DNA from: JACMLD01 sp039919885
GTDB lineage: Bacteria > Bacteroidota > Bacteroidia > Chitinophagales > Chitinophagaceae
DNA: 64,000 bases
NCBI GenBank assembly: GCA_039919885.1
Contig: JBDSEV010000022.1
Location: 76,869 to 140,868, forward strand
Direction: 5' to 3'
A program made the position numbers and the translations under genes. Below, piece after piece: positions 44,851 through 52,848 of the stretch. The notes under the pieces were generated by a model, which saw only the letters and a list, made by a program, of their open reading frames with translations, had not been told where the DNA came from and did not search any database. Positions within the stretch are counted from its first letter, which is position 1. The number at the start of each line of letters is the position of its first letter.

Positions 44851-45993
44851 ATGGCCGGCATTTATGTTCATATACCCTTTTGTAAGAAAGCCTGCCACTA
44901 CTGCAATTTTCATTTTTCCGTTTCACTCAAAAATAAGAACGATTTAATACAGGCTTTATTGAAGGAAACAATGCTGCAAAAGAATTATATGCAGCAGGAA
45001 CAGGTATCCACCATCTATTTTGGCGGCGGCACCCCCTCTTTATTGGACAAAGAGGATCTGCTCCAAATTATTGATCGCCTGCAGGCTTGTTTTGATATTG
45101 ATCCGAAAGCTGAAATTACCCTGGAAGCCAACCCCGATGATATTACACCGGAGCAGCTGGCCAACTGGAAAGCTGCCGGCATTAACCGCCTTAGTATTGG
45201 CATACAGTCTTTTTTTGAAGAGGACCTGCTTTGGATGAACCGCGCCCATAATGCACTGCAGGCCAAAGCATGTATAGCAATGGCCCATGCCGCCGGGTTT
45301 TACAACCTTTCCATTGACCTAATTTATGGTACCCCTGGTCTTACCGACGAAAAATGGCAGGAAAATGTTGCCACCGCGCTTTCTTTTGATATTCCGCACC
45401 TGTCCTGTTATGCACTCACCGTAGAGCCGGGTACGGCGCTTCAAACAATGATTGTGCAGCATAAAAAAGAAGCGGTTGACCCCGACAAACAGGCCCGGCA
45501 TTTTCTGTTGCTGATGGACTGGCTGCAGCTTGGCGGCTATGAACATTACGAAATTTCAAATTTTGCCATCCCAGGTTTCCAGAGCAGGCACAACGCTGCT
45601 TACTGGGGAGGCGCCCACTACCTGGGGCTGGGGCCGGCAGCGCATTCTTTCAACGGCAGCAGCCGGCGCTGGAATGTGGCCAACAACGCATTGTACATTC
45701 AATCGCTTGCAAAAGGCGTCATTCCGTTTGAACAGGAAGATCTTACCAGCGTACAGCAACTCAATGAATATATAATGACATCGCTCCGCACGCAGGCAGG
45801 ACTAGATTTGGCACACACAGCAAAAAAATTTGGCGAAAAAGCCAGTGGGTTGTTGCAGCACAACAGTCTTAAATACATTTCCGGTAAACAACTGCTGCTA
45901 AGCGGCAATTTACTGCAGCTAACAAAAGAAGGGAAACTTTTTGCCGATGGCATTGCGGCCGACCTGTTTTTCTTAGAACCCGGGCCTTTGTAA
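44851..45993 (+). CDS. hemW: Radical SAM haem chaperone HemW
   Basis: 380 residues. The radical SAM cluster motif CKKACHYC gives Cys11, Cys15 and Cys18 (CxxxCxxC). Typical stretches are IYFGGGTPSLL, LEANPDDITPEQL, GINRLSIGIQSFFEEDL, NLSIDLIYGTPGLTDEKW and LGLGPAAHSFNG. The C-terminal HemW domain (LNEYIMTSLRTQAGLDL) is present. HemW was formerly taken for an oxygen-independent coproporphyrinogen oxidase; true HemN has an extra Cys (CxxxCxxCxC), and here the residue after the next one is Phe, which supports HemW. It inserts haem into membrane enzymes. Convergent with gpsA. Confidence 0.93.
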   Translation: MAGIYVHIPFCKKACHYCNFHFSVSLKNKNDLIQALLKETMLQKNYMQQEQVSTIYFGGGTPSLLDKEDLLQIIDRLQACFDIDPKAEITLEANPDDITPEQLANWKAAGINRLSIGIQSFFEEDLLWMNRAHNALQAKACIAMAHAAGFYNLSIDLIYGTPGLTDEKWQENVATALSFDIPHLSCYALTVEPGTALQTMIVQHKKEAVDPDKQARHFLLLMDWLQLGGYEHYEISNFAIPGFQSRHNAAYWGGAHYLGLGPAAHSFNGSSRRWNVANNALYIQSLAKGVIPFEQEDLTSVQQLNEYIMTSLRTQAGLDLAHTAKKFGEKASGLLQHNSLKYISGKQLLLSGNLLQLTKEGKLFADGIAADLFFLEPGPL

Positions 45994-46060
45994 CCTATGC
46001 GGGTACGAAGACAGTGTTTGCAGGAAATTATATTTATTGGGAAGAACGAAGCTGCTGTTT

Positions 46061-47101
46061 TTAGACAAGGCTTTCTTCAATGATAGTAAACCCGGTTTTG
46101 GGTGACAGGCCCTCCCAGAGAATGCTGTAAATGGTATCAGCAACCGGCATGCTTGCCTGTATATGCTTATTAAGAACATGAATGCATTTGCTGGCGTTGT
46201 ACCCTTCCGCCACCATGTTCATTTCCAGCAAGGCCGTTTTAACCGCGTACCCCTTACCAATCATATTACCAAAAGTGCGGTTGCGGCTGTAGAGAGAATA
46301 ACAGGTGACCAGTAAATCACCCAGGTACACCGATGCCGCGTAGTTAGGAGTTGCTTTTTGGCCGGGATTCCCCTCATCTGACAGATCTCCGCCTGGCAGG
46401 TGCTGCATACCGGATTTTCTTAAAAAACTGTTCATTTCATTTGCACAATTTGCAATCAGAACACTCAGGAAATTATCGCCATATTCAAGTCCGTGGGCAA
46501 TGCCCGCGCCCAATGCATAGATATTTTTTAGAATAGCAGCGTATTGAACGCCGTAAACATCATGGTTGATGACCGTATTGAGGTAGATCGTTTTAAAGCA
46601 CCCGGCCAGCTGCGGTAATTTTTGTTCATCGGTACCGGAAAACGTGAGATAAGATAATTTTTCAGCAGCTACTTCTTCTGCGTGGCAGGGTCCCATTACG
46701 GTAAAATAATTATCCAGCCGAAGATTAAAATATTGTTTCAGGTAATCGTTCAGCAATAAATTCTGATCGGGCAGAATGCCTTTTACAGCAGAGATAACTT
46801 TTTTGTTCAGGAAAGCATCGCTGCTTAAATTTTTAAATGCATCTGCTACGTAGGCTGAAGGCATCGCAACAATAACGCACTCGCTGGTTGCAATCACCTC
46901 CTCTATTTTTGTATTGATGGTTAGCAGGCTGGTGTCAAAATAAACAGAGCTTAAATAATGGGGGTTGTGGTGCCGTTGCCGGATATGTTTCATTGCCTGT
47001 TCATTTCTTACCCACCAGTTTACAGGTAGCTTATTGTCGGTAAGAATTTTTACAAGTGCGGTTGCCCAGCTGCCACCGCCAATGATACCAAAACGAAACA
47101 T
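46061..47101 (-). CDS. gpsA: Glycerol-3-phosphate dehydrogenase (NAD(P)+)
   Basis: 346 residues. It reduces dihydroxyacetone phosphate to sn-glycerol 3-phosphate, the backbone of phospholipids. The dinucleotide-binding loop GIIGGGSWATAL is at the N-terminus, with WWVRNEQ, VIVAMPSAYV, VISAVKGILP (catalytic Lys), VMGPCHAEEVA, AILKNIYALGAGIAHGLEYGDN (as KNIYALGAGIAHGL), SDEGNPGQKATPNYAASVYLGDLLVTCYS (as GDLLVTCYS) and SRNRTFG. Length is normal. It lies 122 bp downstream of the efflux adaptor gene on the same strand, with no functional link apparent. Confidence 0.96.
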   Translation of the reverse strand: MFRFGIIGGGSWATALVKILTDNKLPVNWWVRNEQAMKHIRQRHHNPHYLSSVYFDTSLLTINTKIEEVIATSECVIVAMPSAYVADAFKNLSSDAFLNKKVISAVKGILPDQNLLLNDYLKQYFNLRLDNYFTVMGPCHAEEVAAEKLSYLTFSGTDEQKLPQLAGCFKTIYLNTVINHDVYGVQYAAILKNIYALGAGIAHGLEYGDNFLSVLIANCANEMNSFLRKSGMQHLPGGDLSDEGNPGQKATPNYAASVYLGDLLVTCYSLYSRNRTFGNMIGKGYAVKTALLEMNMVAEGYNASKCIHVLNKHIQASMPVADTIYSILWEGLSPKTGFTIIEESLV

Positions 47102-47223
47102 ATTGGAATTTTGAAATTTCCGGACTGGATGCTGTTAAAATTGATTTTGCCGGCCGGCCACCGTATTAACTTACCGGGCAATGGCTATCCAACCGCAACA
47201 ACGCCAACCAGCAATTGCTACCA

Positions 47224-48603
47224 CTATTTCTTTACTTCAAAAACTTTGTCTTTATCAACCACATTTACCAGGGTGCCTTCTTTCAGGAGTTTACTCACCG
47301 TTCCGTAAGGCCCGGTGATTACCATATCACCTTCTTTTAAACCATTCGTTATTTCAATGTTGTTGATGTCTTGTATATCTGTTTTAACCACTACTTTTTT
47401 CACCTTTTTATCGGGCTGCAATACAAACACCACTTCATCCAGGTCGCTCACCACCACTTTCTGGTCGGGATTATTGTCCTGGCCGGCCGGAGCAGGCGTA
47501 GCGGCGTCTTTGCCCGCAACTACCTTATCGCTTCCTTTCTCTCTTGTTGTAACGGCATTGATGGGCACGGACAGTTTATCCTGGTGACGCTTGGTTTGTA
47601 TGTCTGCGCTGGCACTCATACCTGGCCGGAAAGGAAAGCTCTTTGGTTTCGCGGGGTCAATTAAATCTTTATAAGAATCGGCCAGCAGGCGAATACGCAC
47701 TTCGTAGTTGGTAACATCATTGGACGTTGTGGTAGAAAGCTGGTTGGCAGCGCCCTTATTGCTACTGGCTATCTGGGTAACCAGCCCTTTGAATTTTCTT
47801 TTGTTATAGGCATCAACTTCAATTAATGCAGAATCACCCAGGTGTACTTTTGGTATATCATTTTCGCCTACGTCCACCCTGATTTCAATTTTGCTCATGT
47901 CTGCTACGCGCATCATTTCGGTACCCACATTAAAACTGTTACCTGCTACCCGCTCGCCTTTTTTAACACTCAGCAAAGAAATAACACCATCCATAGGCGC
48001 GGTAATAATTGTGCGTCCCAAATCTTTGTTTGCCTTGGTAAGGTTGGCCTGTGCATTTTGCACACCGGCTTTACCGCCGCGAATGCCCTGCACAGCAGCA
48101 TTGTAATTGGCTTTGGAAGTAAGAAATGAACTTTCAGCAGTTTCGAATTCAGACTTTGAAATTACTTTATCATCTGCCAGTTGTTTTTGACGATTGTAGG
48201 TTTTTTCTGCCAGGTCCATGGCCGCTTTTAACGCGTCCAGCTGCGCCGTACTGTTGGATACGACAGCTTCCTGCTGACTTACATTTGCAGAAGCCTGGTC
48301 ACGTTGCGTAGCATAGATATCGGCATAAATTCTTGCCAGTACCTGTCCGCGCCGAACGCTGTCGCCTTCCGCCACGGTTAGCTCTGTAATTTCCCCAGAA
48401 ATATCGGGGCTCACTTTTACTTCTATCTCCGGATATATTTTACCACTGGCGGTCACCGTTTCAATAATGGTCCGTTTCTGTACCTTTTCGGCAGTTACTT
48501 TGGTTCCTTCGTCTTTTCCGAAAGCACCGCTTTTTTGGGCTACCACCAATAAGATGACCAGTATTGCAACGCTTACCAGTATCCAGATTAATTTCTTACT
48601 CAT
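47224..48603 (-). CDS. Efflux pump periplasmic adaptor subunit (MacA/RND type)
   Basis: 459 residues. An N-terminal membrane anchor (LIWILVSVAILVILLVVAQ) precedes a biotinyl-lipoyl-like domain (VKVSPDISGEITELTVAEGDSVRRGQVL, here as VSPDISGEITELTVAEGD), a coiled-coil hairpin at about 115-205 (AQLDALKAAMDLAEKTYNRQ) and a beta-barrel with ITAPMDGVISLLSVKKGERV, here ITAPMDGVISLLSV. This is a membrane-fusion protein connecting an inner-membrane pump to a TolC channel. The channel gene lies directly upstream (42-bp gap). No ABC or RND pump gene follows; gpsA does. Confidence 0.92.
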   Translation of the reverse strand: MSKKLIWILVSVAILVILLVVAQKSGAFGKDEGTKVTAEKVQKRTIIETVTASGKIYPEIEVKVSPDISGEITELTVAEGDSVRRGQVLARIYADIYATQRDQASANVSQQEAVVSNSTAQLDALKAAMDLAEKTYNRQKQLADDKVISKSEFETAESSFLTSKANYNAAVQGIRGGKAGVQNAQANLTKANKDLGRTIITAPMDGVISLLSVKKGERVAGNSFNVGTEMMRVADMSKIEIRVDVGENDIPKVHLGDSALIEVDAYNKRKFKGLVTQIASSNKGAANQLSTTTSNDVTNYEVRIRLLADSYKDLIDPAKPKSFPFRPGMSASADIQTKRHQDKLSVPINAVTTREKGSDKVVAGKDAATPAPAGQDNNPDQKVVVSDLDEVVFVLQPDKKVKKVVVKTDIQDINNIEITNGLKEGDMVITGPYGTVSKLLKEGTLVNVVDKDKVFEVKK

Positions 48604-48645
48604 ATCAGTAAAGTTTCGGTTGTGTTTGTATAGTAGTGTAAATGA

Positions 48646-50115
48646 TTATTGAAGTTTAATGCCCTGGCCTTTATAAAATTCAAGCACTTTCATCTTAAAC
48701 ACATAATCGTAATGAGATGTAAGCAGGTCAAGTTTGGCTTTGGTGAAATTGGTTTGCGCGGTTATCAGTTCAAACGTGCTCAGCAAACCAAGGTTATATC
48801 TTTTAGTAGCAAAATCAAACGCTTTCTGGGTGGCATTCACGGTTGACTGGTTGGCGTTGAATTTCTGCAACGCAGCAACAGCGCTGTTGTATGCCTGGTA
48901 GATGTTTTGTTTTAAAGTCTGGTCGATCTCCTCACGGTTTATTCTTGCGTTCTGCAGGTTGAGTTTCGACTTCTGATAACTCACACTTGCCTGGCCGCCG
49001 TTAAAGATGGGAATGTTGAGTGATACTCCAAAATTCTGAGAAAAGTTATTGCTGAGCTGTCCGCTGTAGCCATTCCATAACCGCCCAAACGTTTTACTGC
49101 CTTGCGTGATACTCACATTTGGGTTCAGTACCTGGTAAATCTGTCCATTCACATCTACAACCGGTCCGCCCGCCGCGGGTGGATTATAGCCGAGGTAATT
49201 AATACCGGTTACTTCCTTAAAGGGATTGGAAAACCGCGATCCCAGTCCGCCAAAAGCGCCAATGGTGGGGTACAACAAAGCGCGGCTGGCTTTTACGCCG
49301 GCTTCCAGTGATTTTATACGGAGTTCGATTGATTTCTGTGCAGGCTGAAATTTCATTGCCATGCCAAATACAACGTCCGGTTGCAATTCAACAATAGACT
49401 CCACCGGAATCGTTTCTACCGGTGGTGAATCTAAATCAAAGGGTGCGGCAGCATCCAGGTACAGCAAGGCTTTCAGGCTCAGGATATTTTGTGTTGCGTT
49501 TGCTTTAGCGGTGATGAGGTTAGAGCTGTCCGTGGCCAGCTGGGCTTCCAGTTGTACGGCATTCAGTTCTGGCAGGGATCCGGCGTCCACCCTTTTACGT
49601 GTATCCAGCAACTGCCCTTCCGTCTGTATAACCTGTGCTTCGGCAATATGAATTTGTTCCATTGCCAGCAGTGCCTGCAGGTAAGAACTGGCGATATTCA
49701 AGGCGAGGTCATTCTTTGACTTTTCAATATCCATCCTGCTGGCTTCCGCACCATACCGGGCAGCCAGCACATTGTTTTTAATATTGTTCCAGTTAAAGAT
49801 GGTGATGTTGGCCTGGAAATTATACTGTTGAAAAAGTAGTTGTGTAGTGGTAAACTGGTTGGTGGTGGGGTCAATTGAGCGACCAAACTGGAGTCCTAAA
49901 TTAGAACTTCCGCTGGCAAACGGATACTGTGCTAACCTGCTTTGGCGGAGCGATAATGAGTCTATGCCAGCCTGCACATTGGCTTGCTTTACGGTTACAT
50001 TGTGTTGCCAGGCATATTCTACCGATCTTTTCAGATCCCATTTATCCTGGGCCAGCGCCGGCACTGCAAAAAAAATGATGACTATAACAGCAGAAAGCAG
50101 CGGTATAAGTTTCAT
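48646..50115 (-). CDS. TolC family outer membrane efflux channel
   Basis: 489 residues. The signal peptide ends at PALAQ. Two halves each contain long alpha-helices with heptads (AQVIQTEGQLLDTRKRVDAGSLPELNAVQLEAQL, here VIQTEGQLLDTRKRVDAG; SAVAALQKFNANQSTVNATQKAFDFATKRY, here KAFDFATKRYNLGLLSTF) and short strands that form the barrel. RYNLGLLSTFELITAQ matches the usual TolC family signature. It spans the outer membrane and the periplasm to complete an efflux or secretion pathway with the adaptor encoded downstream. Substrate unknown. Confidence 0.93.
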   Translation of the reverse strand: MKLIPLLSAVIVIIFFAVPALAQDKWDLKRSVEYAWQHNVTVKQANVQAGIDSLSLRQSRLAQYPFASGSSNLGLQFGRSIDPTTNQFTTTQLLFQQYNFQANITIFNWNNIKNNVLAARYGAEASRMDIEKSKNDLALNIASSYLQALLAMEQIHIAEAQVIQTEGQLLDTRKRVDAGSLPELNAVQLEAQLATDSSNLITAKANATQNILSLKALLYLDAAAPFDLDSPPVETIPVESIVELQPDVVFGMAMKFQPAQKSIELRIKSLEAGVKASRALLYPTIGAFGGLGSRFSNPFKEVTGINYLGYNPPAAGGPVVDVNGQIYQVLNPNVSITQGSKTFGRLWNGYSGQLSNNFSQNFGVSLNIPIFNGGQASVSYQKSKLNLQNARINREEIDQTLKQNIYQAYNSAVAALQKFNANQSTVNATQKAFDFATKRYNLGLLSTFELITAQTNFTKAKLDLLTSHYDYVFKMKVLEFYKGQGIKLQ

Positions 50116-50242
50116 GCGGTAAAATTAAACAGTGGTTAAGGTTGTATGATGATTTTTTGATAAGCGGTCAACTTCTTCTACCGGAAAGTAAAAATAAGGT
50201 ATTAGACGCTTTCAAAAAAAGGGAGGGCATGTAAAATAAACG

Positions 50243-51406
50243 CTAATTTATACTTTCAAATGCCTGTGCTATGTCTGCCACCAGGTATGCCGGTTCTTCC
50301 AGGCCAAAATAAAACCGGATCATCCGGTGTTCCCGGTTGGACGCATCGAACTGGTTTGGGAGCAGGGAGGCGCATTTGGGCAGCGCAAGGCTTTCATGTC
50401 CGCCCCAGCTAACGGCCATTAGAATATGGCGTAGTGATTCACAAAACTGCACAATTTCTTTCATGGTGGTTGCCTTTACAACGATGGTCACCAATCCGCA
50501 GGCGCCGCTCATTTGTTCCCTGGCCAGCTGGTATTGCGGAAAGGCGGGGTCGAACGGAAAAATAACCGATTCTATTTTCGGATGCTGTTTCAGGTACTGC
50601 AGCATCACGGTGGTGGTAGCACTGATGCGGTTGAGCCTTGCGGGCAGTGTGCGCAGCCCGCGGATCATCAGCCAGGCATTGAAGGGTGTGGTGCCAATAC
50701 CCATGTTCAGGTATTCGCTGTCGAATATCTTCTTCATCATGGCGCTGGTGCCACAAAGCGCACCGCCTACTGTATCGCTGTGGCCACTGATGTATTTTGT
50801 AGCGGTTTGCATAACAATATCAATACCGAGATCAATTGGCCGCTGGTAAAGCGGCGTACAATAACTATTGTCTATGACGGTAACGATGCCAGCACTTTTT
50901 GCGCGTTCAGCTACTGCTTTGAGATCCTGTAGTTCATAGGTAAGGCTATTGGGCGATTCCAGGTAAATAACACGGGTGTTGGGCAGTATAGCGCGTTCAA
51001 AATTTTCAATATTGGTGCCGTCTATATAAGTGGTGCTGATGCCAAACCGCGGCAATATATTGTCAAACATTTTCCACGCCCAGGTATAGGGCTTGTTAAC
51101 TGACACAATGTGATCGCCGCTTTTTATATTAGCAAAAACGGCCGCAAATATTGCAGACGCCCCGCTGTTGAACACCAGGCAATCTTCTGCCCCATCCAGC
51201 GCCGCCAGTTTTTTGCGCAAAATATCAACGGTTGGGTTAAGTCCACGGCTGTAGAGGTAACCGCTCATTTCATCTTCAAAAGCGCGGCGCAGGTCCGCTA
51301 CTTTTTTAAATGCAAAATTGCTGGTTTGCATGATGGGCGGCGAAACCGCGTTAAAATACTGCTCCCTTTCTTCGCCCAGCTCATTTAAAATATACGAAAT
51401 ATCCAT
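50243..51406 (-). CDS. PLP-dependent Cys/Met-metabolism enzyme
   Basis: 387 residues from the ATG at 51406, which lies one base after the stop of the permease gene; 43 codons open upstream overlap the permease in another frame. It belongs to the cystathionine gamma-synthase/lyase family (fold type I): SPPIMQTSNFAF, YLYSRGLNPTVDILRKKLAALDGAE (as YLYSRGLNPTVD), FNSGASAIFAA, VIDNSYCTPLYQRP and the PLP lysine in TATKYISGHSDTVGG. Candidate reactions are trans-sulfuration, cystathionine or methionine gamma-lysis; sequence alone does not separate them. Coupling to an amino-acid permease suggests catabolism of an imported amino acid. Confidence 0.9.
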   Translation of the reverse strand: MDISYILNELGEEREQYFNAVSPPIMQTSNFAFKKVADLRRAFEDEMSGYLYSRGLNPTVDILRKKLAALDGAEDCLVFNSGASAIFAAVFANIKSGDHIVSVNKPYTWAWKMFDNILPRFGISTTYIDGTNIENFERAILPNTRVIYLESPNSLTYELQDLKAVAERAKSAGIVTVIDNSYCTPLYQRPIDLGIDIVMQTATKYISGHSDTVGGALCGTSAMMKKIFDSEYLNMGIGTTPFNAWLMIRGLRTLPARLNRISATTTVMLQYLKQHPKIESVIFPFDPAFPQYQLAREQMSGACGLVTIVVKATTMKEIVQFCESLRHILMAVSWGGHESLALPKCASLLPNQFDASNREHRMIRFYFGLEEPAYLVADIAQAFESIN

Positions 51407-51407
51407 T

Positions 51408-52790
51408 TTACACGGTTGGTTTTTTAAAAGCATGCACAATAAAATACAGCGCAATAAAGGAAGCCAGCACCGTGATGCCGGTGATTGCTGCGTAATTGTT
51501 GGCTTTATAATCCATCGCAATGCTGATGGCGACAAATATATATGCCATCATAAAAATGGCGGGCAGTACCGGGTATAGTTTCATCATATAAATACCTGTA
51601 CCATCCAGGTGCTTTGTTTTTTTACGAAGAATAAATATGGTGCCTGCCGACAACACCATCCCAAAACAATCTAAAAAAATAGTAAAACTCAGGATGGTAT
51701 CAAATTCCTTTGCCCAAAATACAATGAGCACACAGAGTGCGGCAAAGACAGACAGCGAAACGGTCAGCACATCGGTTTTGTCATTGCGCTTTCTAAATAC
51801 TGGCGGAAGAATTTTGTCTTCGCTCATGGCATACATCACCCTTGGATTGCTCATCAGCAATACATTTACATAGGCCAGCACACTTAAAAAAAGAAACCCG
51901 GATAGTATACGCTCCGCATTTACCCCAAATATTTTGGATGCCATGATGGCGGCGATGTTTTTTGTTTCCGGCAGGTGGAGTGTATTAAAGCCGATTACTT
52001 TAATATAAGCGTAGTTGATGGTTAAATACAGCAGGATAATAATGGAGATGCCCAGGAAAATGCCGCGGGGAATGTTTTTGGCGGGTGTTTTTACTTCCGC
52101 TCCAAAATTGATGGTCTGCTGATAGCCGCCATAGGTAAAACTTACGGCCACCAAACCTATTCCAAATGCAGTGATGTATGCTTTTAATGACGGGTCAGCT
52201 GTGGAAAGCAGTTGGGTACTATCCGTGTTACCGGCAAAAAACACCGGCGCTATGAGTAAAAGGATCAATACAATTTTAATGATGGTTAACACGTTCTGTG
52301 TTTTTGCACTCATTTTTAATCCCATTAAATTTATCCCGTAGAAAATAACGATTGCCGAAATGGCGATGGTAATTTGAATGGTTTGCACATAGCCGGCATT
52401 GGCGGCCACCTTTATCCATGCGGCATCTTTTGATAGCGGAATAAAGATACCGGTAATGTATTCGCCCCCTACCAGTGCAACAGCCGCTAGCGAAGCCGCA
52501 TTTGAAACCAATATGATACAGTTAATACCAAAAGCAATGGATGGATGATACGCATACGAAAAAACTTTGTAGTATCCCCCGATAACAGGGAGGCGGCTGC
52601 CAATTTCGGCATAGGTAAGTGCGCCACAATAGGCCACCAGTCCACCTGCCAGCCATGCAGCAAAGAAAACGGTGGTAGAAGGAACAGCTTTGGCCACATT
52701 AAGCGGCGCCCTGAAAATGCCCATTCCAATTACAAGGCTAACGACGATCATCGTAAAATCGAACAGTGTTAGCCTGGCAGTTTTGCTCAT
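51408..52790 (-). CDS. APC family amino-acid permease
   Basis: 460 residues, 12 predicted membrane helices. The family's first-helix motif is seen in LTLFDFTMIVVSLVIGMGIFRAP (GMGIF being the unwound binding segment), followed by AWLAGGLVAYCGALTYAEIGSRLP, here GGLVAYCGALTYAEIG, and FTYGGYQQTINFGAEVKTPAKNIPRGI, here AEVKTPAKNIPRGI. It imports an amino acid with a cation. Its stop codon and the ATG of the PLP enzyme are one base apart. It is divergent from a TonB-dependent receptor gene with a 58-bp gap. Confidence 0.93.
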   Translation of the reverse strand: MSKTARLTLFDFTMIVVSLVIGMGIFRAPLNVAKAVPSTTVFFAAWLAGGLVAYCGALTYAEIGSRLPVIGGYYKVFSYAYHPSIAFGINCIILVSNAASLAAVALVGGEYITGIFIPLSKDAAWIKVAANAGYVQTIQITIAISAIVIFYGINLMGLKMSAKTQNVLTIIKIVLILLLIAPVFFAGNTDSTQLLSTADPSLKAYITAFGIGLVAVSFTYGGYQQTINFGAEVKTPAKNIPRGIFLGISIIILLYLTINYAYIKVIGFNTLHLPETKNIAAIMASKIFGVNAERILSGFLFLSVLAYVNVLLMSNPRVMYAMSEDKILPPVFRKRNDKTDVLTVSLSVFAALCVLIVFWAKEFDTILSFTIFLDCFGMVLSAGTIFILRKKTKHLDGTGIYMMKLYPVLPAIFMMAYIFVAISIAMDYKANNYAAITGITVLASFIALYFIVHAFKKPTV

Positions 52791-52793
52791 AGA

Positions 52794-52826
52794 TTGAAGA
52801 TAATGAATAATTGTGCTTTAGCTTTG
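52794..52826 (+). promoter_or_regulatory. Promoter of the TonB-dependent receptor at 52849
   Basis: TAGCTTTG (52819-52826) fits TAnnTTTG and TTG (52794-52796) lies 22 bp upstream. It fills most of the 58-bp divergent gap to the permease gene and leaves about 16 nt of leader. Confidence 0.5.
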
Positions 52827-52848
52827 CTCATCCAAGCATCACACAACA

